A DNA stretch of 64,000 nt from contig NZ_SOAZ01000014.1 in assembly GCF_004364155.1 (NCBI RefSeq), positions 1 to 64,000 of the forward strand, read 5' to 3'. Positions 1-8,404 of the stretch are shown here, in pieces. This DNA comes from Fonticella tunisiensis. Its GTDB lineage: Bacteria; Bacillota; Clostridia; Clostridiales; Caloramatoraceae. The stretch's first letter is position 1. Each line of letters opens with the position of its first letter. The notes beneath the pieces were generated by a model that did not search any database, was not told the origin of the DNA, and worked only from the letters and a program-made list of their open reading frames with translations. Position numbers and translations under genes: made by a program.

Positions 1-91
1 AGGGTATCCCTCCATTTATGAATTGTGTTTGGTGGTACATATATAATTCGATAAATGTTGGGGGATATCCTGCATATAGATGAATGCAGAG

Positions 92-119
92 CCTTGAAAA
101 TTAAGCCTTTCAAGGTTTT
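92..119 (+). promoter_or_regulatory. leader hairpin upstream of galK
   Basis: Inverted repeat ccttgaaa (92-99) / tttcaagg (108-115) followed by four T. It lies in the untranslated leader 40 bases before galK. It could be a weak terminator or attenuator, but the T-run is short. The rest of 1-157 shows no convincing gene. Confidence 0.3.
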
Positions 120-157
120 GCAAGAGACTAATTAAAAATAATTTTGGGGGGATTAAG

Positions 158-1321
158 ATGAAAACAGTTACAATTAAAAGATTAAAGGAGCTGTATGGAG
201 ATAACGGAAAGGAAATAAGGATTTTCTTTGCACCGGGACGTGTTAACCTTATAGGGGAGCATACGGACTATAATGGAGGATACGTTTTTCCCTGTGCACT
301 CGACTTTGGAACCTTTGCAGCAATACGCTTAAGGGATGACAGTAAAGTATGCTTTGCCTCAACAAACTTTGAACTTAGGGTAGAGGCAGACCTTAACGAT
401 ATAAGATATCAAAGGAAACATGACTGGGCAAATTATCCAAAGGGAGTATTGAAAATGCTCCAGAATGAGGGGTATAATTTTAATGGGTTTGAAGTTGTAT
501 TTGAAGGCAACATACCAAACGGTGCTGGTCTTTCATCATCAGCATCCATTGAACTTGTAACGGCAGTGGCAGTAAATGAAGTTTTTAATTTGAATATTGA
601 TAGAATAGAGCTTGTAAAACTTTGTCAGAGGGCTGAAGACATATTCTGTGGGGTAAACTGCGGAATTATGGATCAGTTTGCGGTTGGCATGGGAAAGGAA
701 AAGTCAGCTATATTTTTAAAGTGCGATACCCTTGAGTATAAATATGTTCCACTTGAAATGAAGGGATATAAGCTTGTTATATCTAATACAAATAAAAGAA
801 GGGGTCTTCAGGATTCAAAGTACAATGAAAGAAGAAGGGAATGTGAAGAGGCACTTTCATATCTGCAGAAAAAGCTTGATGTAGAAAACTTGGGACAGAT
901 TACAATGGAAGACTTTGAAAAGTATGAGAGCTTAATACCTTATGAGGTTTTAAGGAAAAGGGCGAGGCACGTAATTTCAGAGGATAAAAGGGTTTTAGAT
1001 GCAATCGATGCCCTAAAGAACAATGACCTTGCTGCCTTTGGAAAGCTTATGACAGGTTCACATGAATCATTGAAAGATGATTATGAAGTAACAGGAATAG
1101 AGCTTGACACCCTTGTTGAGGAAGCTTTAAAGCTTGATTTTGTGCTTGGTTCAAGGATGACAGGGGCTGGTTTTGGAGGATGCACCGTAAGTATTGTGGA
1201 GGAAGATAAAGTAGATGATTTCATCAATGTTGTAACCGAAAACTATGAAAAGAAAATCGGTTACAAACCAACTATGTATATTGCTGAAGTTGGTGAAGGG
1301 GCAAGGGAAATAAAATATTAA
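158..1321 (+). CDS. galK: galactokinase
   Basis: Phosphorylates alpha-D-galactose to galactose-1-phosphate with ATP, the first committed step of the Leloir pathway, in the cytosol. The 387-residue length is typical of GHMP-family galactokinases. All three family motifs are visible: the galactokinase signature [15 protein letters not shown] at residues 27-41, the ATP-binding motif [11 protein letters not shown] at 120-130, and the C-terminal GHMP motif MTGAGFGGC near 334-342. The ATG follows a run of G's (ggggggatta) that serves as ribosome site. galE follows after 16 bases, then a mutarotase-like gene, so the set is probably one transcript. No galT is seen; it may lie left of the window. Confidence 0.95.
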   Translation: MKTVTIKRLKELYGDNGKEIRIFFAPGRVNLIGEHTDYNGGYVFPCALDFGTFAAIRLRDDSKVCFASTNFELRVEADLNDIRYQRKHDWANYPKGVLKMLQNEGYNFNGFEVVFEGNIPNGAGLSSSASIELVTAVAVNEVFNLNIDRIELVKLCQRAEDIFCGVNCGIMDQFAVGMGKEKSAIFLKCDTLEYKYVPLEMKGYKLVISNTNKRRGLQDSKYNERRRECEEALSYLQKKLDVENLGQITMEDFEKYESLIPYEVLRKRARHVISEDKRVLDAIDALKNNDLAAFGKLMTGSHESLKDDYEVTGIELDTLVEEALKLDFVLGSRMTGAGFGGCTVSIVEEDKVDDFINVVTENYEKKIGYKPTMYIAEVGEGAREIKY

Positions 1322-1337
1322 TACGGGAGGATTTAAA

Positions 1338-2324
1338 ATGGCTGTATTAGTTTGCGGAGGAGCAGGATATATAGGAAGCCACATGGTGGCTGAGCTTCTT
1401 GAAAAGGGAGAAGAGGTTGTTGTACTTGACAATTTTCAAAAGGGCCATGAAGCTGCTGTTCTAGGAGGCAAGCTTTATAAAGGAGATTTAAGGGATAAGG
1501 AGCTTCTTGATAAAATATTTACAGAAAATGATATAGAGTCAGTAATAGATTTTGCTGCTGATTCCCTGGTGGGGGAGAGTATGACAAACCCCTTAAAGTA
1601 TTTTGAAAACAACGTAGGCTCAGTAATAAGCCTTCTTCAGGCTATGAGCAAACACGATGTTAAGTATATCGTATTTTCATCTACTGCTGCTACATATGGA
1701 GAGGTGGAAAATATTCCAATACTTGAGGATGACAGGACTCTTCCAACAAACCCATATGGTGAATCTAAACTAATGGTTGAAAAGGTGCTCAAGTGGTGCG
1801 AAGTTGCATATGGAATTAAATATACAGCCCTTAGATATTTCAACGTCGCAGGTGCCCATATAAGCGGAAAAATAGGGGAAGATCATAAACCTGAAACACA
1901 CCTCATTCCAATAATACTTCAGGTAGCCCTTGGACAGAGGGATAAGATAATGATTTTTGGTGACGATTATCCAACAGAGGATGGAACTTGTATAAGGGAT
2001 TACATTCATGTAACAGACCTTGCAAATGCACACCTTCTTGCCCTTGACAGGCTCAGAAATGGCGGAGAAAGCAAAATATATAATTTAGGAAATGGAATGG
2101 GATTTTCGGTAAAGGAAGTTATTGAGGCTGCAAGGAGAGTCACAGGAAGGGAAATTAAGGCTGAAGTTGCTCCAAGAAGGGCAGGGGACCCTGCAGTGCT
2201 TATAGCTTCTTCCGAAAAAGCAATTAAGGAACTTGGCTGGAAACCAAAATACAACGATTTAGAGGTTATAATAGAAACAGCATGGAACTGGCATAAAAAC
2301 CATCCTAATGGATATGATAAGTAA
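1338..2324 (+). CDS. galE: UDP-glucose 4-epimerase
   Basis: Interconverts UDP-galactose and UDP-glucose using tightly bound NAD. It is an extended short-chain dehydrogenase: the Rossmann glycine motif GGAGYIGSH is at residues 7-15, the catalytic SST at 114-116, and the catalytic Tyr140-x3-Lys144 (YGESK). The 328-residue length and the C-terminal substrate region ([16 protein letters not shown]) match GalE rather than a dehydratase. ATG with gggagg ribosome site, 16 bases after galK and 18 bases before the next gene, indicating co-transcription. Confidence 0.95.
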   Translation: MAVLVCGGAGYIGSHMVAELLEKGEEVVVLDNFQKGHEAAVLGGKLYKGDLRDKELLDKIFTENDIESVIDFAADSLVGESMTNPLKYFENNVGSVISLLQAMSKHDVKYIVFSSTAATYGEVENIPILEDDRTLPTNPYGESKLMVEKVLKWCEVAYGIKYTALRYFNVAGAHISGKIGEDHKPETHLIPIILQVALGQRDKIMIFGDDYPTEDGTCIRDYIHVTDLANAHLLALDRLRNGGESKIYNLGNGMGFSVKEVIEAARRVTGREIKAEVAPRRAGDPAVLIASSEKAIKELGWKPKYNDLEVIIETAWNWHKNHPNGYDK

Positions 2325-2342
2325 TCCTCGGGGGTAATAGCC

Positions 2343-3272
2343 ATGATTTTAGAAAGTATATTTAAAGGGGAGAAGGCTTTAATATTAGAGAGCGAGGTTT
2401 TAAAAGTTGTAGTTCTCCCTGATATTGGAGGGAAAATAGCATCCATCTATCATAAAGGGAAGGATTTTGAGCTGCTTTTTCAAAACAAGGAAAAAATATA
2501 TAGAAGGCCTGAACTTTATGCAGCCTTTGAGAACTACGATGCATCAGGCTTTGATGACGCCTTTCCGACAATAGATGCCTGCAGAGTTATGTATGATGGC
2601 AAAAAAGTTTTATACCCTGACCATGGTGAGGTATGGACATCTTCCTTTAATTATAAAATAGAGGACAACAGGGCTTACCTTTGGTTTAAGAGTGCTATTT
2701 TACCCTATGAGTATAAAAAGGTTTTAGAGCTTGATGGAGACAGGCTTCTTCTCAAATATGAAATAATAAATACAGGGAAAGATGCATTTCCGTGTATCTG
2801 GGCTATGCACTGTCTTATAAACTGCCATGAGGATATGGAACTTATTTTTCCAGAGGGAACTTCAGAAGTTATAAACGTTCATGAAAGCAGCAGACTTGGG
2901 GAGGTTAATAAGGTTCATTCCTATCCCGTTACAAAGGACCTTGATGGAAGGGACTACAGGCTTGACAGAGTTTTAGGCAGGGAAGCAAATCATTCTGAAA
3001 AGTATTATGTAAATGGAAAAGTGAGAGAGGGAAGATGCGGTGCATATTACCCGCATAAGGACATAACCTATTCAGTTAAATTTGATAAGGAAAAACTTCC
3101 ATATATTGGCTTTTGGGTAACGGAAGGAGGATTTAGAGGCGACTACAACTGCGCACTGGAACCGACTAACGGCTTCTATGACAGCATCGATATAACAGCA
3201 AAGAACGGAAAGGTGTATAGTTTAGACCCTGGAAAAGAGTTGAAATTTGATATTGAGATAAATTTAAAGTAA
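2343..3272 (+). CDS. aldose 1-epimerase-like (mutarotase-fold) protein
   Basis: A 309-residue soluble protein whose pattern (LPDIGGKIASI near the start, then long beta-rich stretches with NYDASGFDDAFP and CALEPTNGFYDS) fits the galactose-mutarotase-like beta-sandwich superfamily. Position directly after galK-galE suggests anomer interconversion of galactose or a related sugar. It is not a textbook GalM: I do not clearly see the two catalytic histidines in the usual spacing, although WAMHCLINCHED (about residues 154-165) offers candidates. The aldose-epimerase superfamily call is fairly safe; substrate is inference. Confidence 0.6.
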   Translation: MILESIFKGEKALILESEVLKVVVLPDIGGKIASIYHKGKDFELLFQNKEKIYRRPELYAAFENYDASGFDDAFPTIDACRVMYDGKKVLYPDHGEVWTSSFNYKIEDNRAYLWFKSAILPYEYKKVLELDGDRLLLKYEIINTGKDAFPCIWAMHCLINCHEDMELIFPEGTSEVINVHESSRLGEVNKVHSYPVTKDLDGRDYRLDRVLGREANHSEKYYVNGKVREGRCGAYYPHKDITYSVKFDKEKLPYIGFWVTEGGFRGDYNCALEPTNGFYDSIDITAKNGKVYSLDPGKELKFDIEINLK

Positions 3273-3297
3273 TAAAAAGTACTGTGAGGAAAAATAT

Positions 3298-3684
3298 ATG
3301 AAGCTAAAAAAGATACATCACGTGGCTATAATTTGCTCGGATTATGAAAAATCAAAGGACTTTTATGTTAATGTACTTGGCTTTAAGGTGATAAATGAAA
3401 CATATAGAAAGGAAAGGGATTCATATAAGCTCGACCTTGCCGTAGGAGGAGAATATCAAATTGAACTTTTCTCATTTCCGGATCCCCCTAAAAGAGTAAG
3501 CAGGCCAGAGGCAAGGGGACTCAGGCACCTTGCCTTTGAGGTGGATAATATTGAAGAGGCTGTTAAGGAGCTTAAAAGCAGGGGAATAGAGGTTGAACCA
3601 ATAAGAATCGACGAAGTTACAGGTAAAAGGTTCACTTTTTTTAGTGATCCTGATAAACTGCCCTTGGAGCTGTATGAGAAATAG
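3298..3684 (+). CDS. VOC-family (glyoxalase-fold) protein
   Basis: 128-residue vicinal-oxygen-chelate protein. Metal-ligand-type positions are visible: HHVAIIC at the first strand (H7/H8), a central Glu in YQIELFSFP, a His in GLRHLAFEV and the terminal Glu in PLELYEK. The two betaalphabetabetabeta modules are typical of the small YaeR/GloA2-like group in Firmicutes; the substrate is unknown (lactoylglutathione lyase activity is unlikely in a bacterium without glutathione). Start chosen at the ATG with gaggaaa ribosome site. It ends just before a strong terminator, so it is probably the last gene of the gal transcript. Confidence 0.75.
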   Translation: MKLKKIHHVAIICSDYEKSKDFYVNVLGFKVINETYRKERDSYKLDLAVGGEYQIELFSFPDPPKRVSRPEARGLRHLAFEVDNIEEAVKELKSRGIEVEPIRIDEVTGKRFTFFSDPDKLPLELYEK

Positions 3685-3704
3685 TAAGGTTGGATGGTTT
3701 CCAG

Positions 3705-3740
3705 GGCGGGAAACTCTTTTAAGAGTTTCCCGCCTATTTT
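3705..3740 (+). terminator. intrinsic terminator after the gal genes
   Basis: Perfect 14-bp stem, ggcgggaaactctt (3705-3718) and aagagtttcccgcc (3721-3734), then T-rich tattttactttt. Confidence 0.85.
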
Positions 3741-3772
3741 ACTTTTTGATATAAATCAAAGGAGGTATTTTC

Positions 3773-3892
3773 ATGGGTGGAGCAGATTTTGTAATAATTG
3801 TTCCCCTAATACCAAGCAAACAAAATAGTTTTGTAATAACTAGATATAAAGCGATTTTCGAAGCAATGGTTGATTTAAAAAAAATATTTTAA
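3773..3892 (+). CDS. small ORF, 39 residues, unknown
   Basis: ATG preceded at 8 bases by a near-perfect ribosome site aaaggagg. The 39-residue product begins MGGADFVIIVPLIPSKQNSF and is basic in its C-terminal half (VDLKKIF). It sits between the gal terminator and the CIRCE promoter, with no obvious promoter of its own. I do not recognise it. It may be a real small protein, or the remnant of a longer gene whose good ribosome site survives. Evidence is only the start signal and an open frame. Confidence 0.3.
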   Translation: MGGADFVIIVPLIPSKQNSFVITRYKAIFEAMVDLKKIF

Positions 3893-3933
3893 AATAACAA
3901 CAAAATATCATGGAAAATTATTGTTGGTCTTAA

Positions 3934-3961
3934 TTGACATTAAAGGAATGATTGATAAAAT
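3934..3961 (+). promoter_or_regulatory. vegetative-type promoter in front of CIRCE
   Basis: TTGACA at 3934-3939 and TAAAAT at 3956-3961, spacer 16. The CIRCE operator begins 9 bases downstream, the usual arrangement for HrcA repression of a sigma-A promoter. Confidence 0.65.
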
Positions 3962-3969
3962 TTAAATTG

Positions 3970-3996
3970 TTAGCACTCAATTTACGTGAGTGCTAA
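3970..3996 (+). promoter_or_regulatory. CIRCE element (HrcA operator)
   Basis: Exact CIRCE consensus: TTAGCACTC (3970-3978), nine bases, GAGTGCTAA (3988-3996). HrcA repressor binds this inverted repeat and represses heat-shock operons, classically groESL and hrcA-grpE-dnaK. Here no chaperone gene follows; the downstream genes are a GH130-like fragment and sugar-polymer genes. Confidence 0.93.
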
Positions 3997-4069
3997 CAGA
4001 TGCATAAACGAGCTTCCGCCGATATTTAATGTATAACATTAATCATTGGTGAAAGGAGGCTTTTTATAT

Positions 4070-4270
4070 ATGTATCATTTTGAAACAGGATTAAAAAGCA
4101 ATGATAATACATATAAAGAGCTTTTCAGAAGACATGTTAACGATCCAATTCTAACAGTCAAAGACAGGCCCTACCTAGCAAATTCAGTTTTTAATTCTGT
4201 AGTTAGATCATTTGATAATAAAGTGTAATTGCTTTGAGTGAAAGACAGAAAGGCTAAGGCTAATATATTA
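4070..4270 (+). pseudogene. GH130-like beta-mannoside phosphorylase, N-terminal remnant
   Basis: Directly behind the CIRCE promoter, a good ribosome site (aaaggagg) and ATG at 4070 start a 52-codon frame. Its centre, DPILTVKDRPYLANSVFN, resembles the N-terminus of GH130 mannoside phosphorylases (pattern NPILT..DWPYP.N.VFN). After the stop at 4226-4228 the same frame reads LL-stop-VKDRKA, which still fits the family's next block (LLRVEDR) with the arginine codon turned to TGA. I therefore call it a decayed gene with in-frame stops, truncated after about 65 codons. The match is from memory of the family and needs a profile search. As an expressed product it would be a 52-residue peptide (4070-4228). 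Confidence 0.5.
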
Positions 4271-4377
4271 TGAATTTTATCACCCTTTTCTGTTTAGCAG
4301 GCTGGTATAGCTTGGCTGTTGTAAAATGTTTAGTCTTTTAGCCATAAACAAAAAAGTCTTTAAGGAGGGATGAGACT

Positions 4378-5421
4378 GTGAAGGCATTATTTTTAGCAGG
4401 AGGTATGGGTACAAGGCTAAGACCTTTGACCAATAAGTTACCAAAACCTATGGTTCCAATTATGGGAAAACCTCTCCTGGAGAGAAATATGGTAAACCTT
4501 AAAGATTGTGGTATAAGTGAAATGGTTTTGAGCACCTGTTACAAACCTCAGTATATTGAAAGATACTTTGGCGATGGAGACAGACATGGATTGAAGATAC
4601 ACTATGTGTGTGAAGATATTCCTCTTGGTACAGGAGGAGCTATTAAAAATACCGAAAGTTTTTATGATGACACATTTCTTATCTTCAACTCGGATATTTT
4701 AAGCAACATTAACTTCAAAGAACTTATCCAATATCATAAGTCAAAATCAGCAGACGTTACTATTGCGATTACTCAGGTAAATAATCCATCTATGTACGGA
4801 GTTATTGAATATGATGAAAATGGATATGCGATATCCTTTAAGGAAAAGCCGCAACCCCATGAAATTACCTCCAATTACATAAATGCAGGAGTGTATGTAT
4901 TTGAACCGGAGGTTTTAAAGGAGATACCTTCAGGCCGGGTGGTATCGGTTGAAAGGGAAGTATTCCCGCTTCTGCTGCAGAAGGGATATAAAATTGCAGT
5001 ATATAAAAGCGGTTCCTATTGGATGGACATCGGAACACCTGAAAAGTATTTGCAGGCTCACAGGGATATCTTTTCTGGAAAATGTAAAATTTCAGATATT
5101 GACTTTTCCGACAAGGATGTATATAGGGTGAAGAATGCAACCATACATAGTACAGTAAGAATATTAGGACCGGTATATATAGGTGAAAATGTAGAGATTG
5201 AAGCCTATGCAACAATAGGACCGAACACGGTTATTGGCAATAATGCACGGATAGGTAAGGGCAGCAAAATAATAGGAAGCGTGCTCTGGGATAATGTTGT
5301 AGTAGGAAATGGTGCAAGACTTTTTGGCACCATTATTGCATCAGACTGCAGCATTGAGCGAAATAATGATTATTACAATACGGTATTTACTGAAGATTAT
5401 TGCCTGCAAATGGCCATTTAA
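4378..5421 (+). CDS. sugar-1-phosphate nucleotidyltransferase with hexapeptide-repeat tail
   Basis: Makes an NDP-sugar from NTP and a sugar-1-phosphate. Residues 8-18 hold the nucleotide-binding loop GGMGTRLRPLT, with PKPM at 22-25. The C-terminal third (from about residue 255) is a run of hexapeptide repeats (VYIGENVEIEAYATIG...), the left-handed beta-helix seen in GDP-mannose and dTDP/UDP-glucose pyrophosphorylase-like proteins. 347 residues. GTG start with aaggaggg 9 bases upstream. It is followed by a glycosyltransferase, so it probably supplies the activated sugar; mannose-1-phosphate guanylyltransferase is the best guess given the GH130 remnant before it, but base specificity cannot be read from the sequence. 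Confidence 0.8.
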   Translation: MKALFLAGGMGTRLRPLTNKLPKPMVPIMGKPLLERNMVNLKDCGISEMVLSTCYKPQYIERYFGDGDRHGLKIHYVCEDIPLGTGGAIKNTESFYDDTFLIFNSDILSNINFKELIQYHKSKSADVTIAITQVNNPSMYGVIEYDENGYAISFKEKPQPHEITSNYINAGVYVFEPEVLKEIPSGRVVSVEREVFPLLLQKGYKIAVYKSGSYWMDIGTPEKYLQAHRDIFSGKCKISDIDFSDKDVYRVKNATIHSTVRILGPVYIGENVEIEAYATIGPNTVIGNNARIGKGSKIIGSVLWDNVVVGNGARLFGTIIASDCSIERNNDYYNTVFTEDYCLQMAI

Positions 5422-5461
5422 GTAAAGAAAGATGGTACTACAAAGGAAGGAGTGAGCAAAC

Positions 5462-6637
5462 ATGGTTTCAAATCGAATGAGAAATATTGCTTTTTTAAGC
5501 ACCTATCCACCAAGGGAGTGTGGATTAGCTACGTTTACGCAGGACCTTGTGAATGAGCTGGATAAAATCAAGCTTATTAATAGACCTAAGATTATTGCGG
5601 TTAGCAACGGAGATTATGAGTATGATGACAGGGTAATCATGGAAATTAAACAGCACGACAGGGAAAGCTATATTGAGGCTGCTAAAAAACTCAACGACAC
5701 AGATATTGAGCTGCTGGTCATTGAACATGAATATGGGATCTTCGGAGGGGAGTGCGGAGAATACCTGCTGGATTTTATAAACAATCTGCAAATTCCAATT
5801 GTTACTACACTGCATACTGTGCTTCCAAAGCCTTCTGGGAAGCAAAGGGAAATCCTCAAAGCACTCGGACAGAGAAGCAAGAAAGTTGTTACGATGGCGA
5901 AGAACACTGTTAACATTTTAACGAGTGTTTATGAAATAGCTCCAGATAAGATTGAGGTAATTCACCACGGTGTGCCTTTCAGGGTAATGGAATCAAGGGA
6001 GAAGCTCAAGGAAAAACACGGCATTAAAGGCCGCAAAGTAATCAGTACCTTTGGGCTCATCAATCCGGGAAAGGGCATTGAATATGGGATTGAGGCTATT
6101 TCTGAGGTAGCAAAGAAACATAAAGATGTGCTATATCTCATTCTCGGACAGACACATCCTTGCGTCAAAAAGGAATCGGGTGAAAGCTACAGAGAAAAGC
6201 TTGAGAGGATGGTAAGAAGTCTGGGTATTGAAGAAAATGTTTGGTTTGTTAATAAATATCTATCTAAAGAGGAAATTATCCATTACTTACAGCTTTCTGA
6301 TATTTACATGACACCATACCTGGGAAAGGATCAAGCGGTGAGTGGAACATTAGCTTACGCCGTCGGATACGGCAGGGTGATTGTATCCACTCCTTACAGC
6401 TACGCAATAGAAATGCTCTCAGAGGGCAGGGGGTTGCTTGCAGAGTTTAATGATTCAAAATCCCTTGCAGAATGCATTAATTATGTGCTGGAACATCCAG
6501 AGGAGAAAAAGAAAATGGAACAGAAAACTCTAAGCCTTGGAAGGACAATGATGTGGGGAAATGTGGCCAAACAGTATGCAAAGTTATTCATTACGTCTCT
6601 GGAGGATTATCTAAAAGGGGAGGCCCTGGTAATATAA
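5462..6637 (+). CDS. GT4-type glycosyltransferase
   Basis: 391-residue GT-B fold protein of family GT4. The N-terminal acceptor half has FLSTYPPRECGLATFTQDL (residues about 10-28); the C-terminal nucleotide-sugar half has IHHGVPF, FGLINPGKGIEYGIEA and the Glu-containing loop near LGKDQAVSGTLAYAVGYGR, which replaces the usual EP/EGFG motif. No membrane segment or signal peptide, so it acts in the cytosol. It lies between a nucleotidyltransferase and a glycosidase-like gene it overlaps by one base, which suggests assembly of an intracellular oligo- or polysaccharide, perhaps of mannose. Specificity is inference. Confidence 0.8.
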   Translation: MVSNRMRNIAFLSTYPPRECGLATFTQDLVNELDKIKLINRPKIIAVSNGDYEYDDRVIMEIKQHDRESYIEAAKKLNDTDIELLVIEHEYGIFGGECGEYLLDFINNLQIPIVTTLHTVLPKPSGKQREILKALGQRSKKVVTMAKNTVNILTSVYEIAPDKIEVIHHGVPFRVMESREKLKEKHGIKGRKVISTFGLINPGKGIEYGIEAISEVAKKHKDVLYLILGQTHPCVKKESGESYREKLERMVRSLGIEENVWFVNKYLSKEEIIHYLQLSDIYMTPYLGKDQAVSGTLAYAVGYGRVIVSTPYSYAIEMLSEGRGLLAEFNDSKSLAECINYVLEHPEEKKKMEQKTLSLGRTMMWGNVAKQYAKLFITSLEDYLKGEALVI

Positions 6638-7668
6638 TGATCTGCTGCCTGCATAGATGGAAAGACGACCACATTTTCCGCATGACTGACGACACAGGAA
6701 TGTTCCAGCATGCAAAATACGGGGTTCCTGACCCAACTAAGGGCTATACTACCGACGATAATGCAAGGGCATTGATTATGTCGGTACTACTTTTTGAAAG
6801 ATACCCCGTAAAGAGGTATGAGAGACTAATATATCGATACATTGCTTTTCTTATGAATGCCCAGAATGAGGATGGTTGGTTTAAAAACTTCATGGGATAC
6901 GACAGGAGATTCCTTGAAGAGAGGGGTTCTGAGGATTGTTTTGGGCGCTGTTTATGGGCACTGGGATTTACGGCATCCAGTGAGCATGTGCCACTAAATG
7001 TAAGGCGTACCGCAGGATATCTTTTGAAAAGGGCTATTCCAAACTGTGAGAATCTCAACTTTCCAAGAGCAAAAGCCTACTCCATTATTGGACTTGGACA
7101 TCTTGAAACCGAAGAAGCCAAGTACCAAATAAGTCAATTGTCCAGATTACTTGCCGATCAATATGATCGTTTTAAAGATGAAAACTGGCATTGGTTTGAA
7201 GACGTTATTACCTACTGCAATGCTGTATTGCCCTGGTCGATGCTCATAGGATATAGGGTCACAGGAGAGATAAGGTATAAGGAGATAGGGCTGAAGAGTC
7301 TGAAGTTTTTGGAAGAGAAGACCTTTAGGGATGGATACTTCAAGCCCATAGGCTGTAAAGGATGGCTTGAGAAAGGAAAGGAAGCTGCTGAGTTTGACGA
7401 ACAGCCAGTTGAGGCCTGTGAAATGATACTTACTTATCTTGAGGCTTATGAGGTTACAGGGGATAAAACCTATCTTAGAAAAGCAAGAAAGTGTTATAAA
7501 TGGTATGAAGGATATAACTCTAAAGGGATTTCACTTGTGGATTCTGAAACAGGCGGTTGTTATGACGGTATTACAAGTAATGGAGTCAATTTCAACCAGG
7601 GAGCAGAGAGTATTATATCCTACTGCATATCCAGCTTGATCATGGAGAAGTATTGCAGCATAAAATAA
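6637..7668 (+). CDS. glycosidase-like (alpha/alpha)-barrel protein
   Basis: 343-residue soluble protein, start ATG at 6637 overlapping the previous stop by one base (TAATG), ribosome site aggggagg. It carries the conserved block KYGVPDPTKGYTTDDNARAL (about residues 26-45), a helix-rich body with many Trp/Glu/Asp residues (GWFKNFMGYDRRF, WHWFEDVITYCNA, EFDEQPVEACEM) and a C-terminal TSNGVNFNQGAESIISYC. This pattern is that of an (alpha/alpha)6 toroid as in several glycoside hydrolases; homologs are often found next to or fused to GT4 enzymes. Catalytic activity is not established from sequence. Tight coupling to the glycosyltransferase implies action on the same glycan. Confidence 0.55.
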   Translation: MICCLHRWKDDHIFRMTDDTGMFQHAKYGVPDPTKGYTTDDNARALIMSVLLFERYPVKRYERLIYRYIAFLMNAQNEDGWFKNFMGYDRRFLEERGSEDCFGRCLWALGFTASSEHVPLNVRRTAGYLLKRAIPNCENLNFPRAKAYSIIGLGHLETEEAKYQISQLSRLLADQYDRFKDENWHWFEDVITYCNAVLPWSMLIGYRVTGEIRYKEIGLKSLKFLEEKTFRDGYFKPIGCKGWLEKGKEAAEFDEQPVEACEMILTYLEAYEVTGDKTYLRKARKCYKWYEGYNSKGISLVDSETGGCYDGITSNGVNFNQGAESIISYCISSLIMEKYCSIK

Positions 7669-7745
7669 TATAGCGAGAATATCATAAATATTATATATTC
7701 CTTATTTCATAGATTTTTTAATCAATGGAAGGAGGAATAGATAAT

Positions 7746-8303
7746 ATGAGTGATGCAGTTATAAGAGCCATAGAAAGAACCGAAAAGCCGAATAGGGCAA
7801 GGAAAGATGGATTTGTACCAGGTGTCATTTATGGTAAAGGTATATCTTCTAAAAGTGTAAAGTTTGAGGCTGAAAAGTTGAAAAGACTATTAAGAGGTTG
7901 CAATAAGAATGGGAAAATAGGCGTCAAAATAGAGGAAGAAATCAAGCAATGTGTTATAAAGGAAATTCAAAAAGATCCACTTACTGGAAATATACTTCAT
8001 ATAGAATTGCAAATTGTAAATGAAAATGACATCGTAAAGCTGAAGGTTCCCGTTGCATTTAATGGACAGGATAGGCTGCAAGAGAGAAAGGAATTGCTTC
8101 AAATATTCATACCAGAGGTGGAAGTTACGGGACGGGCTGCTGATATACCAGGGGTTATAAGCGTAAATGTAGAAAATAAGAAATCTGGAGATAAGATTTA
8201 TATAAAGGATATAAGTTTAGGATCAAAAATAAAAATTGAAAACGATCCTGATGAGATTATTGCCGTAGTTACTGAAGCAAAAGAGCTGGATGAAGCAGTT
8301 TAA
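7746..8303 (+). CDS. rplY: 50S ribosomal protein bL25, Ctc type
   Basis: Long (Ctc/TL5) form of L25, 185 residues: N-terminal 5S rRNA-binding beta-barrel (residues 1-90, with KDGFVPGVIYGKG typical of the family) plus the C-terminal CTC domain ending EIIAVV. The start is the ATG 10 bases after ggagg; an in-frame start 7 codons upstream would place the ribosome site inside the gene. In Bacillus, Ctc is a general stress protein. Its position behind a CIRCE-controlled cluster is notable, although 77 bases separate it from the previous stop and it may have its own promoter. Confidence 0.9.
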   Translation: MSDAVIRAIERTEKPNRARKDGFVPGVIYGKGISSKSVKFEAEKLKRLLRGCNKNGKIGVKIEEEIKQCVIKEIQKDPLTGNILHIELQIVNENDIVKLKVPVAFNGQDRLQERKELLQIFIPEVEVTGRAADIPGVISVNVENKKSGDKIYIKDISLGSKIKIENDPDEIIAVVTEAKELDEAV

Positions 8304-8404
8304 AAGTAAATGGCTGTGGAGCGTAAATTCTGGTCTTAAATTTAAAATGATTATGGTCTCTTTCACAACAGAAGAAAGAGCATCGAAACTATGGAGGTGA
8401 TTTT

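Noticed and set aside
2006-2446. A 146-codon minus-strand frame in the galactose genes
   Set aside because: It spans parts of two real plus-strand genes with clear motifs and has no ribosome site.
6553-6636. A longer start for the glycosidase-like gene inside the glycosyltransferase
   Set aside because: The ATG at 6637, overlapping the stop by one base, has a ribosome site and gives the expected N-terminus.
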